From Pseudomonas fluorescens (GTDB taxonomy: Bacteria > Pseudomonadota > Gammaproteobacteria > Pseudomonadales > Pseudomonadaceae), in contig NZ_MSDF01000007.1 of NCBI RefSeq assembly GCF_002022275.1, forward strand, positions 1-64,000: a DNA stretch of 64,000 nt, written 5' to 3'. Shown here one piece after another: positions 1-8,543 of this stretch. The position numbers and the translations under genes are program-made. The notes under the pieces were generated by a model. That model was not told where the DNA came from. It made no database searches and saw only the letters and a list, made by a program, of their open reading frames with translations. Position 1 is the stretch's first letter. Each line of letters opens with the position of its first letter.

Positions 1-119
1 TGCCGAGTGGTGGGGCGAAGCGTTTTTGGTTACTTTTTGCGCTCTTCAAAAAGTGACCCGCCGTAAGGGCGGAACCAATACCAGCCGTTACCGCAGCAAC
101 GGATATGTACTCAACCCAT
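1..119. repeat. Dispersed intergenic repeat, copy A, cut by window edge
   Basis: These bases closely match positions 56033-56139 with scattered substitutions. Shared blocks include TGCCGAGTGGTGGGGCGAAG at the left and CCGTTACCGCAGCAACGGAT at the right. The internal arms (AAAAGTGA-like and GTAAG-GCGGAAC) can form imperfect stems. It ends just before the hptB stop codon. It is probably a member of a multicopy non-coding family of Pseudomonas; I see no credible gene in it. The true left end lies outside the window. Confidence 0.75.
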
Positions 120-467
120 CTAAAGCTGAAACCGCTCCCGCTCCGACTCATACATCGGCCGAACCAAAGCAAACTCATGATCAATCTGATCCACCAACGC
201 CCAAAGATCCCCAGCCGCCGACCCCACAGACTCAACCTCCAACCGCTGACACAACTGCGCCAACCTCACCGCCCCAAGGTTCCCGCTGCTGCCCTTGAAA
301 CTATGCGCAATCCGCCCCAACGCCTTGGCATCATCCCGAGACTTACGCAACGCCTCGACACGCTTTTGCGAGTCATCGAGAAAGGTATCCAACAGTTTGG
401 GATACTCACTCTCCATAACCTCCTGCAAACCCGACAACACGTCGGGGTCCAGATGAATCTCGGCCAC
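120..467 (-). CDS. hptB: Histidine phosphotransfer protein (HptB-like)
   Basis: A 115-residue single-domain Hpt protein. The phosphoacceptor motif AHSFKGSSGN places the histidine at residue 55, with helices typical of a four-helix bundle around it. In P. aeruginosa, HptB receives phosphate from hybrid sensor kinases and passes it to the receiver domain of HsbR. The start is a GTG at 467 preceded by a strong AAGGAG at 7 bases spacing. It follows hsbR by 30 bases, so hsbA-hsbR-hptB is one operon. The position next to fliJ suggests that the phosphorelay output is tied to flagellar gene expression. The function is assigned from family and context. Confidence 0.88.
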   Translation of the reverse strand: MAEIHLDPDVLSGLQEVMESEYPKLLDTFLDDSQKRVEALRKSRDDAKALGRIAHSFKGSSGNLGAVRLAQLCQRLEVESVGSAAGDLWALVDQIDHEFALVRPMYESERERFQL

Positions 468-497
468 TTGCTCGCTCCTTGATCAAGAATCGGCGGA

Positions 498-2216
498 TTA
501 TGCCAGAGCCCCCCAGCAAAACTCCACGCAGACACTGCGCCCGCCATCGGACCAGCGTACATCGCTGCTCAACTGACGCACCAGGCTCAAACCACGGCCA
601 GACAGACGGTCAATATCCAGCGGCCGCGCCAGCACCTGCTCCACATCAAACCCAGGACCACTGTCCTCGATACGCAGCGTCATCTTGCCGCCCATATCGG
701 TGGGCACCACCTGCACATGCACACGCACATAACCGCTGTTCAACTGCGCCAAACGCTCATTCCGCTGGCGATAGTAGTGAGCAAACCCCTGAGCATCCCG
801 CTTGAGCTGCGAATCCAGGCCCAGCACGCCATGCTCCAGCGCGTTGGAATACAACTCGGCCATCACACTGTACAGCGCCCCGCTCTGAGCACGCAGGCCG
901 TGGATCTCCAGCAGCAATTGCAGCAGATACGGCAACGGGTTGTAGCTTTTGAGCGTCTGCGCGCGAAACTCAAAACTCACCGACCAATCCAGCGGGCACG
1001 ACTGGCCGCTGTCAGCGTACAGAGGCTCGGCCGCGCGCAGCGACTGGCCAGCCTGCAACGTGATTTCCACCATGCTCACATCGTCCCGGGCCTCGCCCCG
1101 AAACGCCGCCAGGGCCTGTTCGATGTCTTCAAACAGGCGATCCGGCTCGCGGTTGGCGGCAAACACCTGCTGCAAGCGCGCGGCGCCGAACAATTGGTCA
1201 TTGGCATCGGCGGTATCCAGCACACCATCGGAAAGCAGAAACACCCGGTCGCCCAGGGCCATCGGCCAGACTTCCGTGCTGTCGTCAAAAGCCTCCGCCG
1301 AGAGCACGCCCAACGGCAAATGCCGCGACATCAACGGTGTGCGCTTACCCGTGGCGATTTCATGCACATAGCCCTCGGGCATGCCGCCGTTCCACACCTC
1401 CACCACACGCCGCTGGGCGCTCAGGCACAGCAGCGTGGCGCAACAGAACATGTCCACCGGCAGGATGCGCTTGAGCTTGACGTTCATCTCGCGCAGCGTC
1501 TGCGCCAGGCCGTAACCCTTGGCGGTCATGCCGTAGAACACTTCCGCCAGCGGCATGGCGCCCACCGCCGCCGGCAAGCCGTGGCCGGTGAAATCGCCGA
1601 GCAGCACGTGCATGTCACCCGAGGGCGTGTACGCCGCCAACAGCAGGTCGCCGTTAAACAGCGCATACGGCGATTGCAGGTAACGAATATTCGGCGCGGC
1701 ATTGATGCAGCCGGAATGCGCGACCTTGTCGAACACCGCCTTGGCCGCGCGCTGTTCGTGCAGCAGGTAATCGTGGTGCCTGGCGATCTGGTCGCGTTGC
1801 TGCAACACCGTGGCTTGCAGACGGCGCAGACGGTCCATGGCGTTGATCTTCGCCGCCAGGATAAGTTGGTTATAGGGTTTGGGCAGAAAGTCATCGCCCC
1901 CGGCATCCAGACATTGGGCCAGGGCCTCGCTCTCGCGCAGGGAGGTGAGGAAAATGATCGGCACCAGCGCTTCCCCGGCAAGCTGCTTGATCTGGCGCGC
2001 GGCTTCGAAACCGTCCATCACCGGCATCAACGCATCCATCAACACCAGTTGCGGGCGCTCGCGGGTGAAAACCTCGACGGCTTGCGCGCCATTGGTGGCG
2101 GTCAGCACCTGATGGCCCTGGCGCCGGATGATAGTCGACAGCAACAGCAAATCCGCCGCGCTGTCTTCGGCAATCAGGATCGTCAGCGCTTCCAGGACCG
2201 GGGCCAAGGCGTTCAA
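498..2216 (-). CDS. hsbR: Response regulator / PP2C phosphatase / anti-sigma kinase (HsbR-like)
   Basis: A 572-residue three-domain protein. An N-terminal receiver (residues about 10-130) has the acidic pair ED at 17-18 and the phosphoacceptor D61 in LVLMDALMP. A SpoIIE-type PP2C phosphatase lies in the middle (GDFTGHGLPAA, FLLSDGV). A C-terminal GHKL ATPase similar to anti-sigma kinases carries the motifs ALEHGVLG and RIEDSGPGFD. In P. aeruginosa, HsbR phosphorylates or dephosphorylates HsbA depending on HptB signalling. The reading frame opens with TTG at 2216, which shares bases with the TGA stop of hsbA (TTGA). No ATG fits better, so translation is probably coupled. Confidence 0.9.
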   Translation of the reverse strand: MNALAPVLEALTILIAEDSAADLLLLSTIIRRQGHQVLTATNGAQAVEVFTRERPQLVLMDALMPVMDGFEAARQIKQLAGEALVPIIFLTSLRESEALAQCLDAGGDDFLPKPYNQLILAAKINAMDRLRRLQATVLQQRDQIARHHDYLLHEQRAAKAVFDKVAHSGCINAAPNIRYLQSPYALFNGDLLLAAYTPSGDMHVLLGDFTGHGLPAAVGAMPLAEVFYGMTAKGYGLAQTLREMNVKLKRILPVDMFCCATLLCLSAQRRVVEVWNGGMPEGYVHEIATGKRTPLMSRHLPLGVLSAEAFDDSTEVWPMALGDRVFLLSDGVLDTADANDQLFGAARLQQVFAANREPDRLFEDIEQALAAFRGEARDDVSMVEITLQAGQSLRAAEPLYADSGQSCPLDWSVSFEFRAQTLKSYNPLPYLLQLLLEIHGLRAQSGALYSVMAELYSNALEHGVLGLDSQLKRDAQGFAHYYRQRNERLAQLNSGYVRVHVQVVPTDMGGKMTLRIEDSGPGFDVEQVLARPLDIDRLSGRGLSLVRQLSSDVRWSDGGRSVCVEFCWGALA

Positions 2217-2518
2217 CTGATGTCGAACAGTTTGTCGAAATTGGAGATGGCGAGGATCTTGCGCACATCGGAATTGCTGTTGACCACCCGGACTTCCGAG
2301 TCGTCGCCACCGGCATGGTCGCGCAGCAGCAGGAGCATGCCCAAGGCCGAGCTGTCCATGTAGGTGGTGTCTTTGAGGTCGACGATGTACTGCTCAGGGA
2401 CTTTGTAGAAACGCTCGTAGGCGTCACGAAACGTCTGGTGGCTACCGAAATCGAACCGGCCTTTGACCGCGATCGTCAACTTCTTCCCGTCCAGGGATAC
2501 TTCTGACTCAACTGACAT
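2213..2518 (-). CDS. hsbA: Anti-sigma factor antagonist, STAS domain (HsbA-like)
   Basis: A 101-residue STAS protein. The conserved phosphorylatable serine region DTTYMDSSALGM puts Ser56/Ser57 at the usual site. In P. aeruginosa, unphosphorylated HsbA binds the anti-sigma factor FlgM and phosphorylated HsbA acts on the diguanylate cyclase HsbD, so it switches between motility and biofilm growth. It is the first gene of the hsbA-hsbR-hptB operon and overlaps hsbR by 4 bases. A REPIN separates it from fliJ upstream, so it may be transcribed partly by readthrough from the fli operon or from its own promoter in 2519-2596. I did not find a clear promoter there. Confidence 0.9.
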   Translation of the reverse strand: MSVESEVSLDGKKLTIAVKGRFDFGSHQTFRDAYERFYKVPEQYIVDLKDTTYMDSSALGMLLLLRDHAGGDDSEVRVVNSNSDVRKILAISNFDKLFDIS

Positions 2519-2596
2519 GCGACTGCTTCCTTGTCTTTGGCAATATGAGACAAGGTTTAGCAGCTGTACCGGATATGAGCAACACCGCCAATCAAC

Positions 2597-2685
2597 TGTG
2601 GGAGCTGGCTTGCCTGCGATAGCGGTGGCTCAGTGGACTCATCAGCAACTGATGTACCGCTATCGCAGGCAAGCCAGCTCCCACA
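2597..2685. repeat. REPIN (inverted REP pair) between fliJ and hsbA
   Basis: Two facing copies of the REP core (TGTGGGAGCTGGCTTGCC and its complement) are separated by a short loop and form a long cruciform or RNA hairpin. The family is typical of Pseudomonas fluorescens, where it is mobilised by RAYT transposases. No RAYT gene is present in this window. In a minus-strand transcript it would lie between fliJ and hsbA and could stabilise the upstream message or reduce downstream expression. Confidence 0.92.
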
Positions 2686-2702
2686 TAAGCCCGCACACAT
2701 TT

Positions 2703-3152
2703 TTAGTACTGCGATTGGCGAGGAAGGCGCTGCGATAGTTCATCCAGCAGCTTTTGCTCACGCTTGTCTTCAAGCGCCCGCGCCTCATCGATATAACGCT
2801 GCACCAGCTTGCGCAAACCCTCGACCCGGGCGAAGGCCGCTTGCCAGCTTTCGCGGGCCTTGTCGAGGTTGGTCTGGTGCCAGGCCAGGCTTTGGCGCTG
2901 CTGCCCCACAGCCGTCTCAAGCTGGTTGAGAAAGCCCTGATAACCCATCAGCCACTGGCCCGACACGCCCTTGCTGCCGCGATCGATCCACTGCTGCTGG
3001 TATTCGCCGCGAAACCGCTCCAGATCGCCCAGCTTGCTTTCGGCCAAGCGTACTTGCCCCTGAAAATACCCCAAACGCTGCACAGCGGTTTTCTCGGCCT
3101 TTTCGGCCATGTCTACCACCGGAGCCAAGCGTGAAGAGCGCGTGCTGGCCAT
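2703..3152 (-). CDS. fliJ: Flagellar export chaperone FliJ
   Basis: A 149-residue, strongly charged, almost wholly alpha-helical coiled-coil protein, the usual size for FliJ. FliJ sits as a central stalk in the FliI hexamer, escorts export chaperones and links the ATPase to FlhA at the cytoplasmic face of the flagellar export gate. The start ATG at 3152 follows the fliI stop by three bases. It is the last export-apparatus gene of the fliE-J operon. Confidence 0.93.
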   Translation of the reverse strand: MASTRSSRLAPVVDMAEKAEKTAVQRLGYFQGQVRLAESKLGDLERFRGEYQQQWIDRGSKGVSGQWLMGYQGFLNQLETAVGQQRQSLAWHQTNLDKARESWQAAFARVEGLRKLVQRYIDEARALEDKREQKLLDELSQRLPRQSQY

Positions 3153-3155
3153 GGC

Positions 3156-4514
3156 TTAGCCGCCTGGCGCCGGGGCGAAGATCGAGCCCAGGTGCGCTTC
3201 GCTTTCGCCCATGCTGATCTTGTCGTTGAGGCCCTGACGCAGGTAGGTCACCAATTGCGGCTGCAAGGCAATTGCCAGGTCGGTTTCGCGGTCGCCACCG
3301 GCCACATAGGCGCCGACGCTGATCAGGTCACGGCTCTGCTGATAGCGCGACCACAATTGCTTGAACTGCTGCGCGCGAGCCATGTGCTCCGGCGTCACCA
3401 CCGCCGGCATCACCCGGCTGATGGACGCTTCGATGTCGATGGCCGGGTAGTGCCCTTCTTCGGCCAGACGCCGCGACAACACAATGTGCCCGTCGAGCAC
3501 GCCCCGCGCCGAGTCGGCAATCGGGTCCTGCTGGTCGTCGCCTTCTGAAAGCACGGTGTAGAACGCGGTGATCGAACCACCACCGGCCTCGGCATTACCG
3601 GCGCGCTCCACCAGTTTCGGCAACTTGGCGAACACCGACGGCGGATAGCCTTTGGTCGCGGGCGGTTCGCCGATGGCCAGGGCGATTTCCCGCTGGGCCT
3701 GGGCGAAACGCGTAAGCGAATCCATCAGCAACAGGACATTCTTGCCCTTGTCGCGAAAATACTCGGCGATGCGCGTGCAATACATCGCGGCGCGCAAACG
3801 CATCAATGGCGCATCGTCCGCCGGGGATGCAACGACAACGGAACGCTTGAGGCCTTCTTCACCGAGGCTGTGCTCGATGAATTCCTTCACCTCACGGCCC
3901 CGCTCACCGATCAGCCCGACCACAATAATGTCGGCCTCGGTAAAGCGCGTCATCATGCCCAGCAGCACCGACTTACCCACACCGGTACCGGCGAACAGGC
4001 CCAGACGCTGGCCGCGGCCGACCGTCAATAACCCGTTGATGCTGCGAATGCCCACGTCCAGCGGCACGCTGATCGGGTTGCGATTAAGCGGGTTGATGGT
4101 CGGGCCGTCCATCGGCACCCAGTCTTCGGCCTTCATGCCGCCTTTGCCGTCCAGCGCGCGGCCGGCGCCGTCGAGCACGCGGCCGAGCATGCTCATGCCC
4201 ATCGGCAGGCGGCCGGTGTCGGCCAGCGGCACCACGCGGGCGCCCGGGGCGATGCCCGCCAGGCTGCCCACGGGCATCAGGAAAATCTTGCTGCCGGAAA
4301 AGCCCATCACTTCGGCTTCGACCTGCACCGGGTGGTAGCTGTCGTCGTTGATCACCATGCAGCGGCTGCCCATGGCGGCGCGCAGGCCTTCGGCTTCGAG
4401 GGTCAGGCCGACCATGCGCAACAGGCGCCCTTCGAGGATGGGCTGGCCGGGCAGCTCAGTGGCTTCGGCATAGCCACTCAAGCGCTTGGCGAAGCTGGTG
4501 CGGTCAAGGCGCAT
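3156..4514 (-). CDS. fliI: Flagellum-specific ATPase FliI
   Basis: A 452-residue F1-beta-like ATPase that energises type III flagellar protein export. The Walker A motif AGTGVGKS lies near residues 175-182, and there is a Walker B-like LLLMDSLTR segment and the GERGREV motif of the family. The start was set at the ATG at 4514 (MRLDRTSF) because the upstream in-frame codon is only a TTG inside fliH and because this length matches known Pseudomonas FliI. The ATG overlaps the end of fliH by 11 bases, which suggests coupled translation with its regulator FliH. Confidence 0.97.
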   Translation of the reverse strand: MRLDRTSFAKRLSGYAEATELPGQPILEGRLLRMVGLTLEAEGLRAAMGSRCMVINDDSYHPVQVEAEVMGFSGSKIFLMPVGSLAGIAPGARVVPLADTGRLPMGMSMLGRVLDGAGRALDGKGGMKAEDWVPMDGPTINPLNRNPISVPLDVGIRSINGLLTVGRGQRLGLFAGTGVGKSVLLGMMTRFTEADIIVVGLIGERGREVKEFIEHSLGEEGLKRSVVVASPADDAPLMRLRAAMYCTRIAEYFRDKGKNVLLLMDSLTRFAQAQREIALAIGEPPATKGYPPSVFAKLPKLVERAGNAEAGGGSITAFYTVLSEGDDQQDPIADSARGVLDGHIVLSRRLAEEGHYPAIDIEASISRVMPAVVTPEHMARAQQFKQLWSRYQQSRDLISVGAYVAGGDRETDLAIALQPQLVTYLRQGLNDKISMGESEAHLGSIFAPAPGG

Positions 4515-5268
4515 CGGGGGCGTCCAGCTCAACGCTCAGGTCAGGCTCAGCCGGGTGCAGCGCCTGTTCGTGGAGTTGATCGAAGAGCTTGGCCATGATC
4601 TGGCTGATGCGGGTTTCCACCGTCGCATCGATACGGCTGTGTTCGGTTTCGACGCGGCAACCACCGGGTTGCAGCGCCGCATCTTCGACGATGCGCCAGG
4701 TTTCTTCATGGCGCTCGCGCAGGGCTTTGACCTGTTCGAAATCCTGCGGGTTGATGTACAGCCGCACATTGCCGACGCCCAGCGGCAGCAGCTTGAGGGC
4801 TTCGCGCATCACGCTTTCGATATGGCTGGAATCGAGCACCAGTTCGCGCTGGATCACTTGCCGAGCGATGTGCTCGACCAGGCCGACCATGGCTTTCTCG
4901 ATCTGCGAATCCTGCTCGGCAATGGGGTCGAACAGCGTGCCCATCAAGCGCTCCAGGCTGGCCAGCTTGACGCTCAGCGCCTCCTCGGCTTCCTGGCGGA
5001 CCTTGAGGGTGGTGCTGCGAAAACCGTCTTTTTCACCCGCCGCGAAGCCCTCGTTGTAGGCCTCCTGGCGGATGGCTTCGAGTTCTTCGAGGGTCAGCGG
5101 CTGGACTTCATCCAGCGGCACTTCTTCCATTTCCGCCGGGGGCTCTTCGACCGGTTCCGGCTCAGGCTCCGGCACATGCGGATCGAAGCTGGGCAACGAC
5201 CAGATATCGAACCCGCCGACATCCCGCGCGCGAATCAGATCGCTGGGTGCCTCATCTTTGTTCGACAT
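4504..5268 (-). CDS. fliH: Flagellar assembly protein FliH
   Basis: A 254-residue regulator of the FliI ATPase. The N-terminal third is acidic and proline-rich (PEPEPEP near residue 53), followed by a helical stalk with A/G-rich heptads and a C-terminal V-ATPase subunit E-like domain that binds FliI. FliH holds FliI at the C-ring through FliN. It lies 10 bases downstream of fliG and overlaps fliI. The domain order and length are normal for pseudomonads. Confidence 0.94.
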   Translation of the reverse strand: MSNKDEAPSDLIRARDVGGFDIWSLPSFDPHVPEPEPEPVEEPPAEMEEVPLDEVQPLTLEELEAIRQEAYNEGFAAGEKDGFRSTTLKVRQEAEEALSVKLASLERLMGTLFDPIAEQDSQIEKAMVGLVEHIARQVIQRELVLDSSHIESVMREALKLLPLGVGNVRLYINPQDFEQVKALRERHEETWRIVEDAALQPGGCRVETEHSRIDATVETRISQIMAKLFDQLHEQALHPAEPDLSVELDAPDAP

Positions 5269-5278
5269 GGGGCGCGCC

Positions 5279-6298
5279 TTAGATCATTTCTTCGCCGCCC
5301 TTCCCGCCGAGAACGATTTCTCCGGCTTCGGCCATACGGCGGGCAATGGTGAGGATTTCCTTCTGGGCGGTTTCCACGTCGCTGACGCGCACCGGCCCCT
5401 TGGCTTCGAGGTCGTCGCGCAACAGCTCGGACGCACGCTTGGACATGTTCTTGAAGATCTTCTCTTTGACGTTTTCGTCCGAGCCCTTGAGGGCCAGCAC
5501 CAGCACATCGGAGGAGACTTCGCGCAGCAACGCCTGGATGCCACGGTCGTCGACATCGGAGAGGTTGTTGAACACGAACATGAGGTCTTCGATCTGGCCG
5601 GACAGGGTGTCGTCGATCTCGCGGATCGAGTCCATCAACTGGCCTTCGACCGAGCTGTCGAGGAAGTTCATGATGTCGGCCGCGCGCTTGATGCCACCCA
5701 GGGTGGTGCGCGAAGCGTTGGAGTTACCCGAGAACTGCTTCTCGAGAATCGTGTTGAGTTCTTTCAGGGCGGCTGGCTGCACGGTGTTCAGCGACGACAC
5801 GCGCAGGATGATGTCCAGGCGCACTTTGTGGTCGAAGTGGCCGAGTACTTCACCGGCCTGGTCCGGGTCGAGATACGCCACGACAATCGCCTGGATCTGC
5901 GGGTGTTCGTAGCGGATCACGTCGGCCACGGCGCGCGGTTCCATCCATTTGAGGCTGTCGAGGCCGCTGGTGTTGCCGCCGAGCAGGATGCGGTCGATCA
6001 GGCCGTTGGCCTTGTCTTCGCCGAGGGCCGAGGTGAGCATCTTGCGGATATAGCTGTCGGAGCCGACGCCGAGGCTGGTCTGGTCGCCGACGATCTCGAC
6101 GAATTCGCTCATCACCTGCTCGACTTGCTCGCGGTGCACATTGCGCATTTGCGCCATGGCCACGCCGACGCGCTGAACCTCTTTGGGGCCCATGTGGCGC
6201 AGCACTTGTGCAGCGTCGGTTTCACCCAGGGACAGCAGCAATACCGCCGCTTTGTCGACCTTAGTGAGCTTGGCAACAGCGGCTCGATTATCACTCAT
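5279..6298 (-). CDS. fliG: Flagellar motor switch protein FliG
   Basis: A 339-residue switch-complex subunit. The three FliG domains are recognisable: an N-terminal FliF-binding domain (KAAVLLLSLGE, residues 15-25), a middle domain with the FliM-contact EHPQ motif (IRYEHPQIQAI), and a C-terminal torque domain rich in charged residues that face the stator (LLREVSSDVL...KRASELLRDDLE). It overlaps the end of fliF by 8 bases. It is essential for rotation and direction switching in the cytoplasmic C-ring. Confidence 0.97.
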   Translation of the reverse strand: MSDNRAAVAKLTKVDKAAVLLLSLGETDAAQVLRHMGPKEVQRVGVAMAQMRNVHREQVEQVMSEFVEIVGDQTSLGVGSDSYIRKMLTSALGEDKANGLIDRILLGGNTSGLDSLKWMEPRAVADVIRYEHPQIQAIVVAYLDPDQAGEVLGHFDHKVRLDIILRVSSLNTVQPAALKELNTILEKQFSGNSNASRTTLGGIKRAADIMNFLDSSVEGQLMDSIREIDDTLSGQIEDLMFVFNNLSDVDDRGIQALLREVSSDVLVLALKGSDENVKEKIFKNMSKRASELLRDDLEAKGPVRVSDVETAQKEILTIARRMAEAGEIVLGGKGGEEMI

Positions 6299-8066
6299 CT
6301 GCGTTGATCCACTCTTTCACGACCTGAGCCACACGGCCCGGGTCTTCTGCTACCAGACTCTTGATTGCATTCAGCTGAGCGTCATAGCCTTCGCTCGGGC
6401 TTGGCAACAGGATGCTTTGCGGGCCGCCGAGGCTGACGCGGTCGTTGGCCAGTTCGCCGTCCAGGCCGCCCATGCCACCCAACTCGACGTCGCCACCGGC
6501 CAGTGCCAGTTGTTTCTTGCCGTGGCCGGTGATGTTGTTGAGCACCGGGCGCAGCACGCCAAAAACCAGGACCAGGATGAACAACACACCCAGCACTTGC
6601 TTGACGATGTCCCAGAACCACGGCTGCGTGTAGAACGCCGGGTCGGCGATCACTTCACCGCGCTCGGCGGAGAACGGCATGTTGATTACGCTGACGCTGT
6701 CACCACGGCTGGCGTCGAAACCGACGGCGTCCTGCACCAGGCGAGTGAAGCGCGCCAATTCGTCGGCGCTCCACGGTGCGCGGGTGACGGCACCGTCTGC
6801 GGCGTTGACCTTGACCTGATCATCGACCACCACCGACACCGACAGGCGATTGATTTTGCCCTGCTGCTGTTTGGTGTGGCTGATGGAACGGTCGAGCTCG
6901 AAGTTCTTGGTCGACTGGTTACGCTTGTCTGCCGGGTACGGCGCAAGCATCGGCTGGCCGGTGGCCGGGTCCATGATCTGCTGGCCGTTGGCGTCCAACA
7001 GCGGTTGGCCAGGCTGAATCGCACCCGCGGTAGCGGCGGCGCCACCAGTGGTTTGCGGCGCAGAGGCCGGTGCCGGCGGCTGGTTGCTCAGGGCACCCGG
7101 CACACCTTGCGGGCCATTGCTGGCGGTGCGTTGTTCGCTGGTGGACTGCTCGCTGCGCAGCGCGGGCTGGTCGGGGTTGAACTGTTCGGAAGTCGACTCG
7201 ATGGCGCTGAAGTCGACGTCGGCAGACACTTCAGCCTTGTAGCGGTCGTTGCCCAACACCGGTTGCAGGATGTTGTGCACGCGCTGGGTCAGCATGCTTT
7301 CCATGCGACGGCTGTAATCGAACTGCTTGCCGGCCTGGGTCAGCGCGGAGTTCTCGGCCTGGTCGGACAAGAGGTTGCCCTTCTGGTCGACCACGGTAAT
7401 TTGCGACTTGCTCAATTCGGGAACGCTGGTGGCAACCAGGTTGATGATCGCTAGTACTTGGCCAGGCTCCAGGGAGCGGCCGGCAAACAGTTCAACCAGC
7501 ACCGAGGCACTCGGCTTGCGTTCATCACGCACGAACACCGAGCTTTTCGGAATCGCCAGGTGCACGCGGGCGCCCTTGACGTTGTTCAGGCTGGAGATGG
7601 TGCGCGCCAGTTCGCCTTCGAGGCCACGGCGGTAGCGTGTGGCTTCCATGAACTGGCTGGTACCCAGGCCCTGGTCTTTATCGAGGATTTCAAAACCGAT
7701 ATTCGCGTCGGATGGCGTCACGCCGGCGGCGGCAAGTTTCATGCGCGCGCGGGCCACGTCGTCGGCCTTGACCAGCAAGGCGCCGGAGTTGGGCTCCACG
7801 GTGTAGGCGATGTCAGCGGCGGCGAGGGTTTCCATGATCTGCTTGGAATCCATGCCGGCCAGGCTGCCGTACAACGGGCGATAATCCGGTTGCTGCGACC
7901 ACAGCACCACGGCAAAACCAATCGCCACGCTGGCTGCCAGGCCGACCATAAGGCCCACCTGACGCAACATGGTCATTTCGGAAAGGTTTTCCAGGAACGA
8001 CAGGCCAAACAGCGGCGGTTTGCCGTCTGCCTTGGCGGGTGCGTTGTCCACGACTGCTTCTGCCAT
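6291..8066 (-). CDS. fliF: Flagellar M-ring protein FliF
   Basis: A 591-residue MS-ring scaffold in the inner membrane. There is a membrane segment near residues 36-57 and a second near 489-505. Between them lie the periplasmic ring-building motifs (YxVEPNSGALLV, an RxxxGLEGELARTI segment) and a low-complexity P/A/G/Q-rich insert around residues 320-370. The last 30 residues form the FliG-binding helix (LVAEDPGRVAQVVKEW). It is the second gene of the fliE operon, 16 bases after fliE. Confidence 0.97.
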   Translation of the reverse strand: MAEAVVDNAPAKADGKPPLFGLSFLENLSEMTMLRQVGLMVGLAASVAIGFAVVLWSQQPDYRPLYGSLAGMDSKQIMETLAAADIAYTVEPNSGALLVKADDVARARMKLAAAGVTPSDANIGFEILDKDQGLGTSQFMEATRYRRGLEGELARTISSLNNVKGARVHLAIPKSSVFVRDERKPSASVLVELFAGRSLEPGQVLAIINLVATSVPELSKSQITVVDQKGNLLSDQAENSALTQAGKQFDYSRRMESMLTQRVHNILQPVLGNDRYKAEVSADVDFSAIESTSEQFNPDQPALRSEQSTSEQRTASNGPQGVPGALSNQPPAPASAPQTTGGAAATAGAIQPGQPLLDANGQQIMDPATGQPMLAPYPADKRNQSTKNFELDRSISHTKQQQGKINRLSVSVVVDDQVKVNAADGAVTRAPWSADELARFTRLVQDAVGFDASRGDSVSVINMPFSAERGEVIADPAFYTQPWFWDIVKQVLGVLFILVLVFGVLRPVLNNITGHGKKQLALAGGDVELGGMGGLDGELANDRVSLGGPQSILLPSPSEGYDAQLNAIKSLVAEDPGRVAQVVKEWINADE

Positions 8067-8082
8067 GACTTAAATCTCGTCC

Positions 8083-8412
8083 TTAAACCGGCATCTGCAT
8101 GATGTCTTGATAAGCCTGAACCAGCTTGTTACGCACTTGGGTCAGGGCTTGGAAGGAAACGCTGGCCTTTTGCGAGGCGACCATCACATCGGTGAGGTCC
8201 ACGCCACTTTTGCCGATCTCGAAGGCGGTAGCCAACTGGCTGGACGCTTGCTGGGTATCACTGACTTTATTGATTGCCTGACCGAGCATGTCGGCAAAAT
8301 TGCTTTGGCCCAATTCCGGCGCCTGCGCGACGGATTTCGGTTGAGCCATGGCATCCATTTGCATGGAGCGCATATCCAACATCAACCGATTGAACTCAAT
8401 ACCCTGGCTCAT
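8083..8412 (-). CDS. fliE: Flagellar hook-basal body protein FliE
   Basis: A 109-residue rod adaptor that joins the MS-ring to the rod and is among the first exported substrates. The C-terminal signature [20 protein letters not shown] followed by DIMQMPV is typical of the family. It is the first gene of the fliE-F-G-H-I-J operon, preceded by a clear sigma-54 promoter at 8474-8489, as in P. aeruginosa. Confidence 0.95.
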   Translation of the reverse strand: MSQGIEFNRLMLDMRSMQMDAMAQPKSVAQAPELGQSNFADMLGQAINKVSDTQQASSQLATAFEIGKSGVDLTDVMVASQKASVSFQALTQVRNKLVQAYQDIMQMPV

Positions 8413-8473
8413 GACCTTCTCTCTCCGACGACCCGCAATTTTTTGACACTACGCAGCGGTTACTAGGGGTAGT

Positions 8474-8489
8474 AGCAACAAGGGTGCCA
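8474..8489 (-). promoter_or_regulatory. Sigma-54 promoter of the fliE operon
   Basis: On the minus strand the bases read TGGCAC, five bases, TTGCT. This is a near-perfect RpoN -24/-12 element with the GG and GC dinucleotides 10 bases apart. It lies 62 bases before fliE. The expected activators are FleQ with FleR, both encoded just upstream. Confidence 0.88.
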
Positions 8490-8543
8490 GCTCCGTGGCG
8501 ACTCGTAAGAAAAGGCGACAAACCCTGTCGGCCCACGCTTTTA

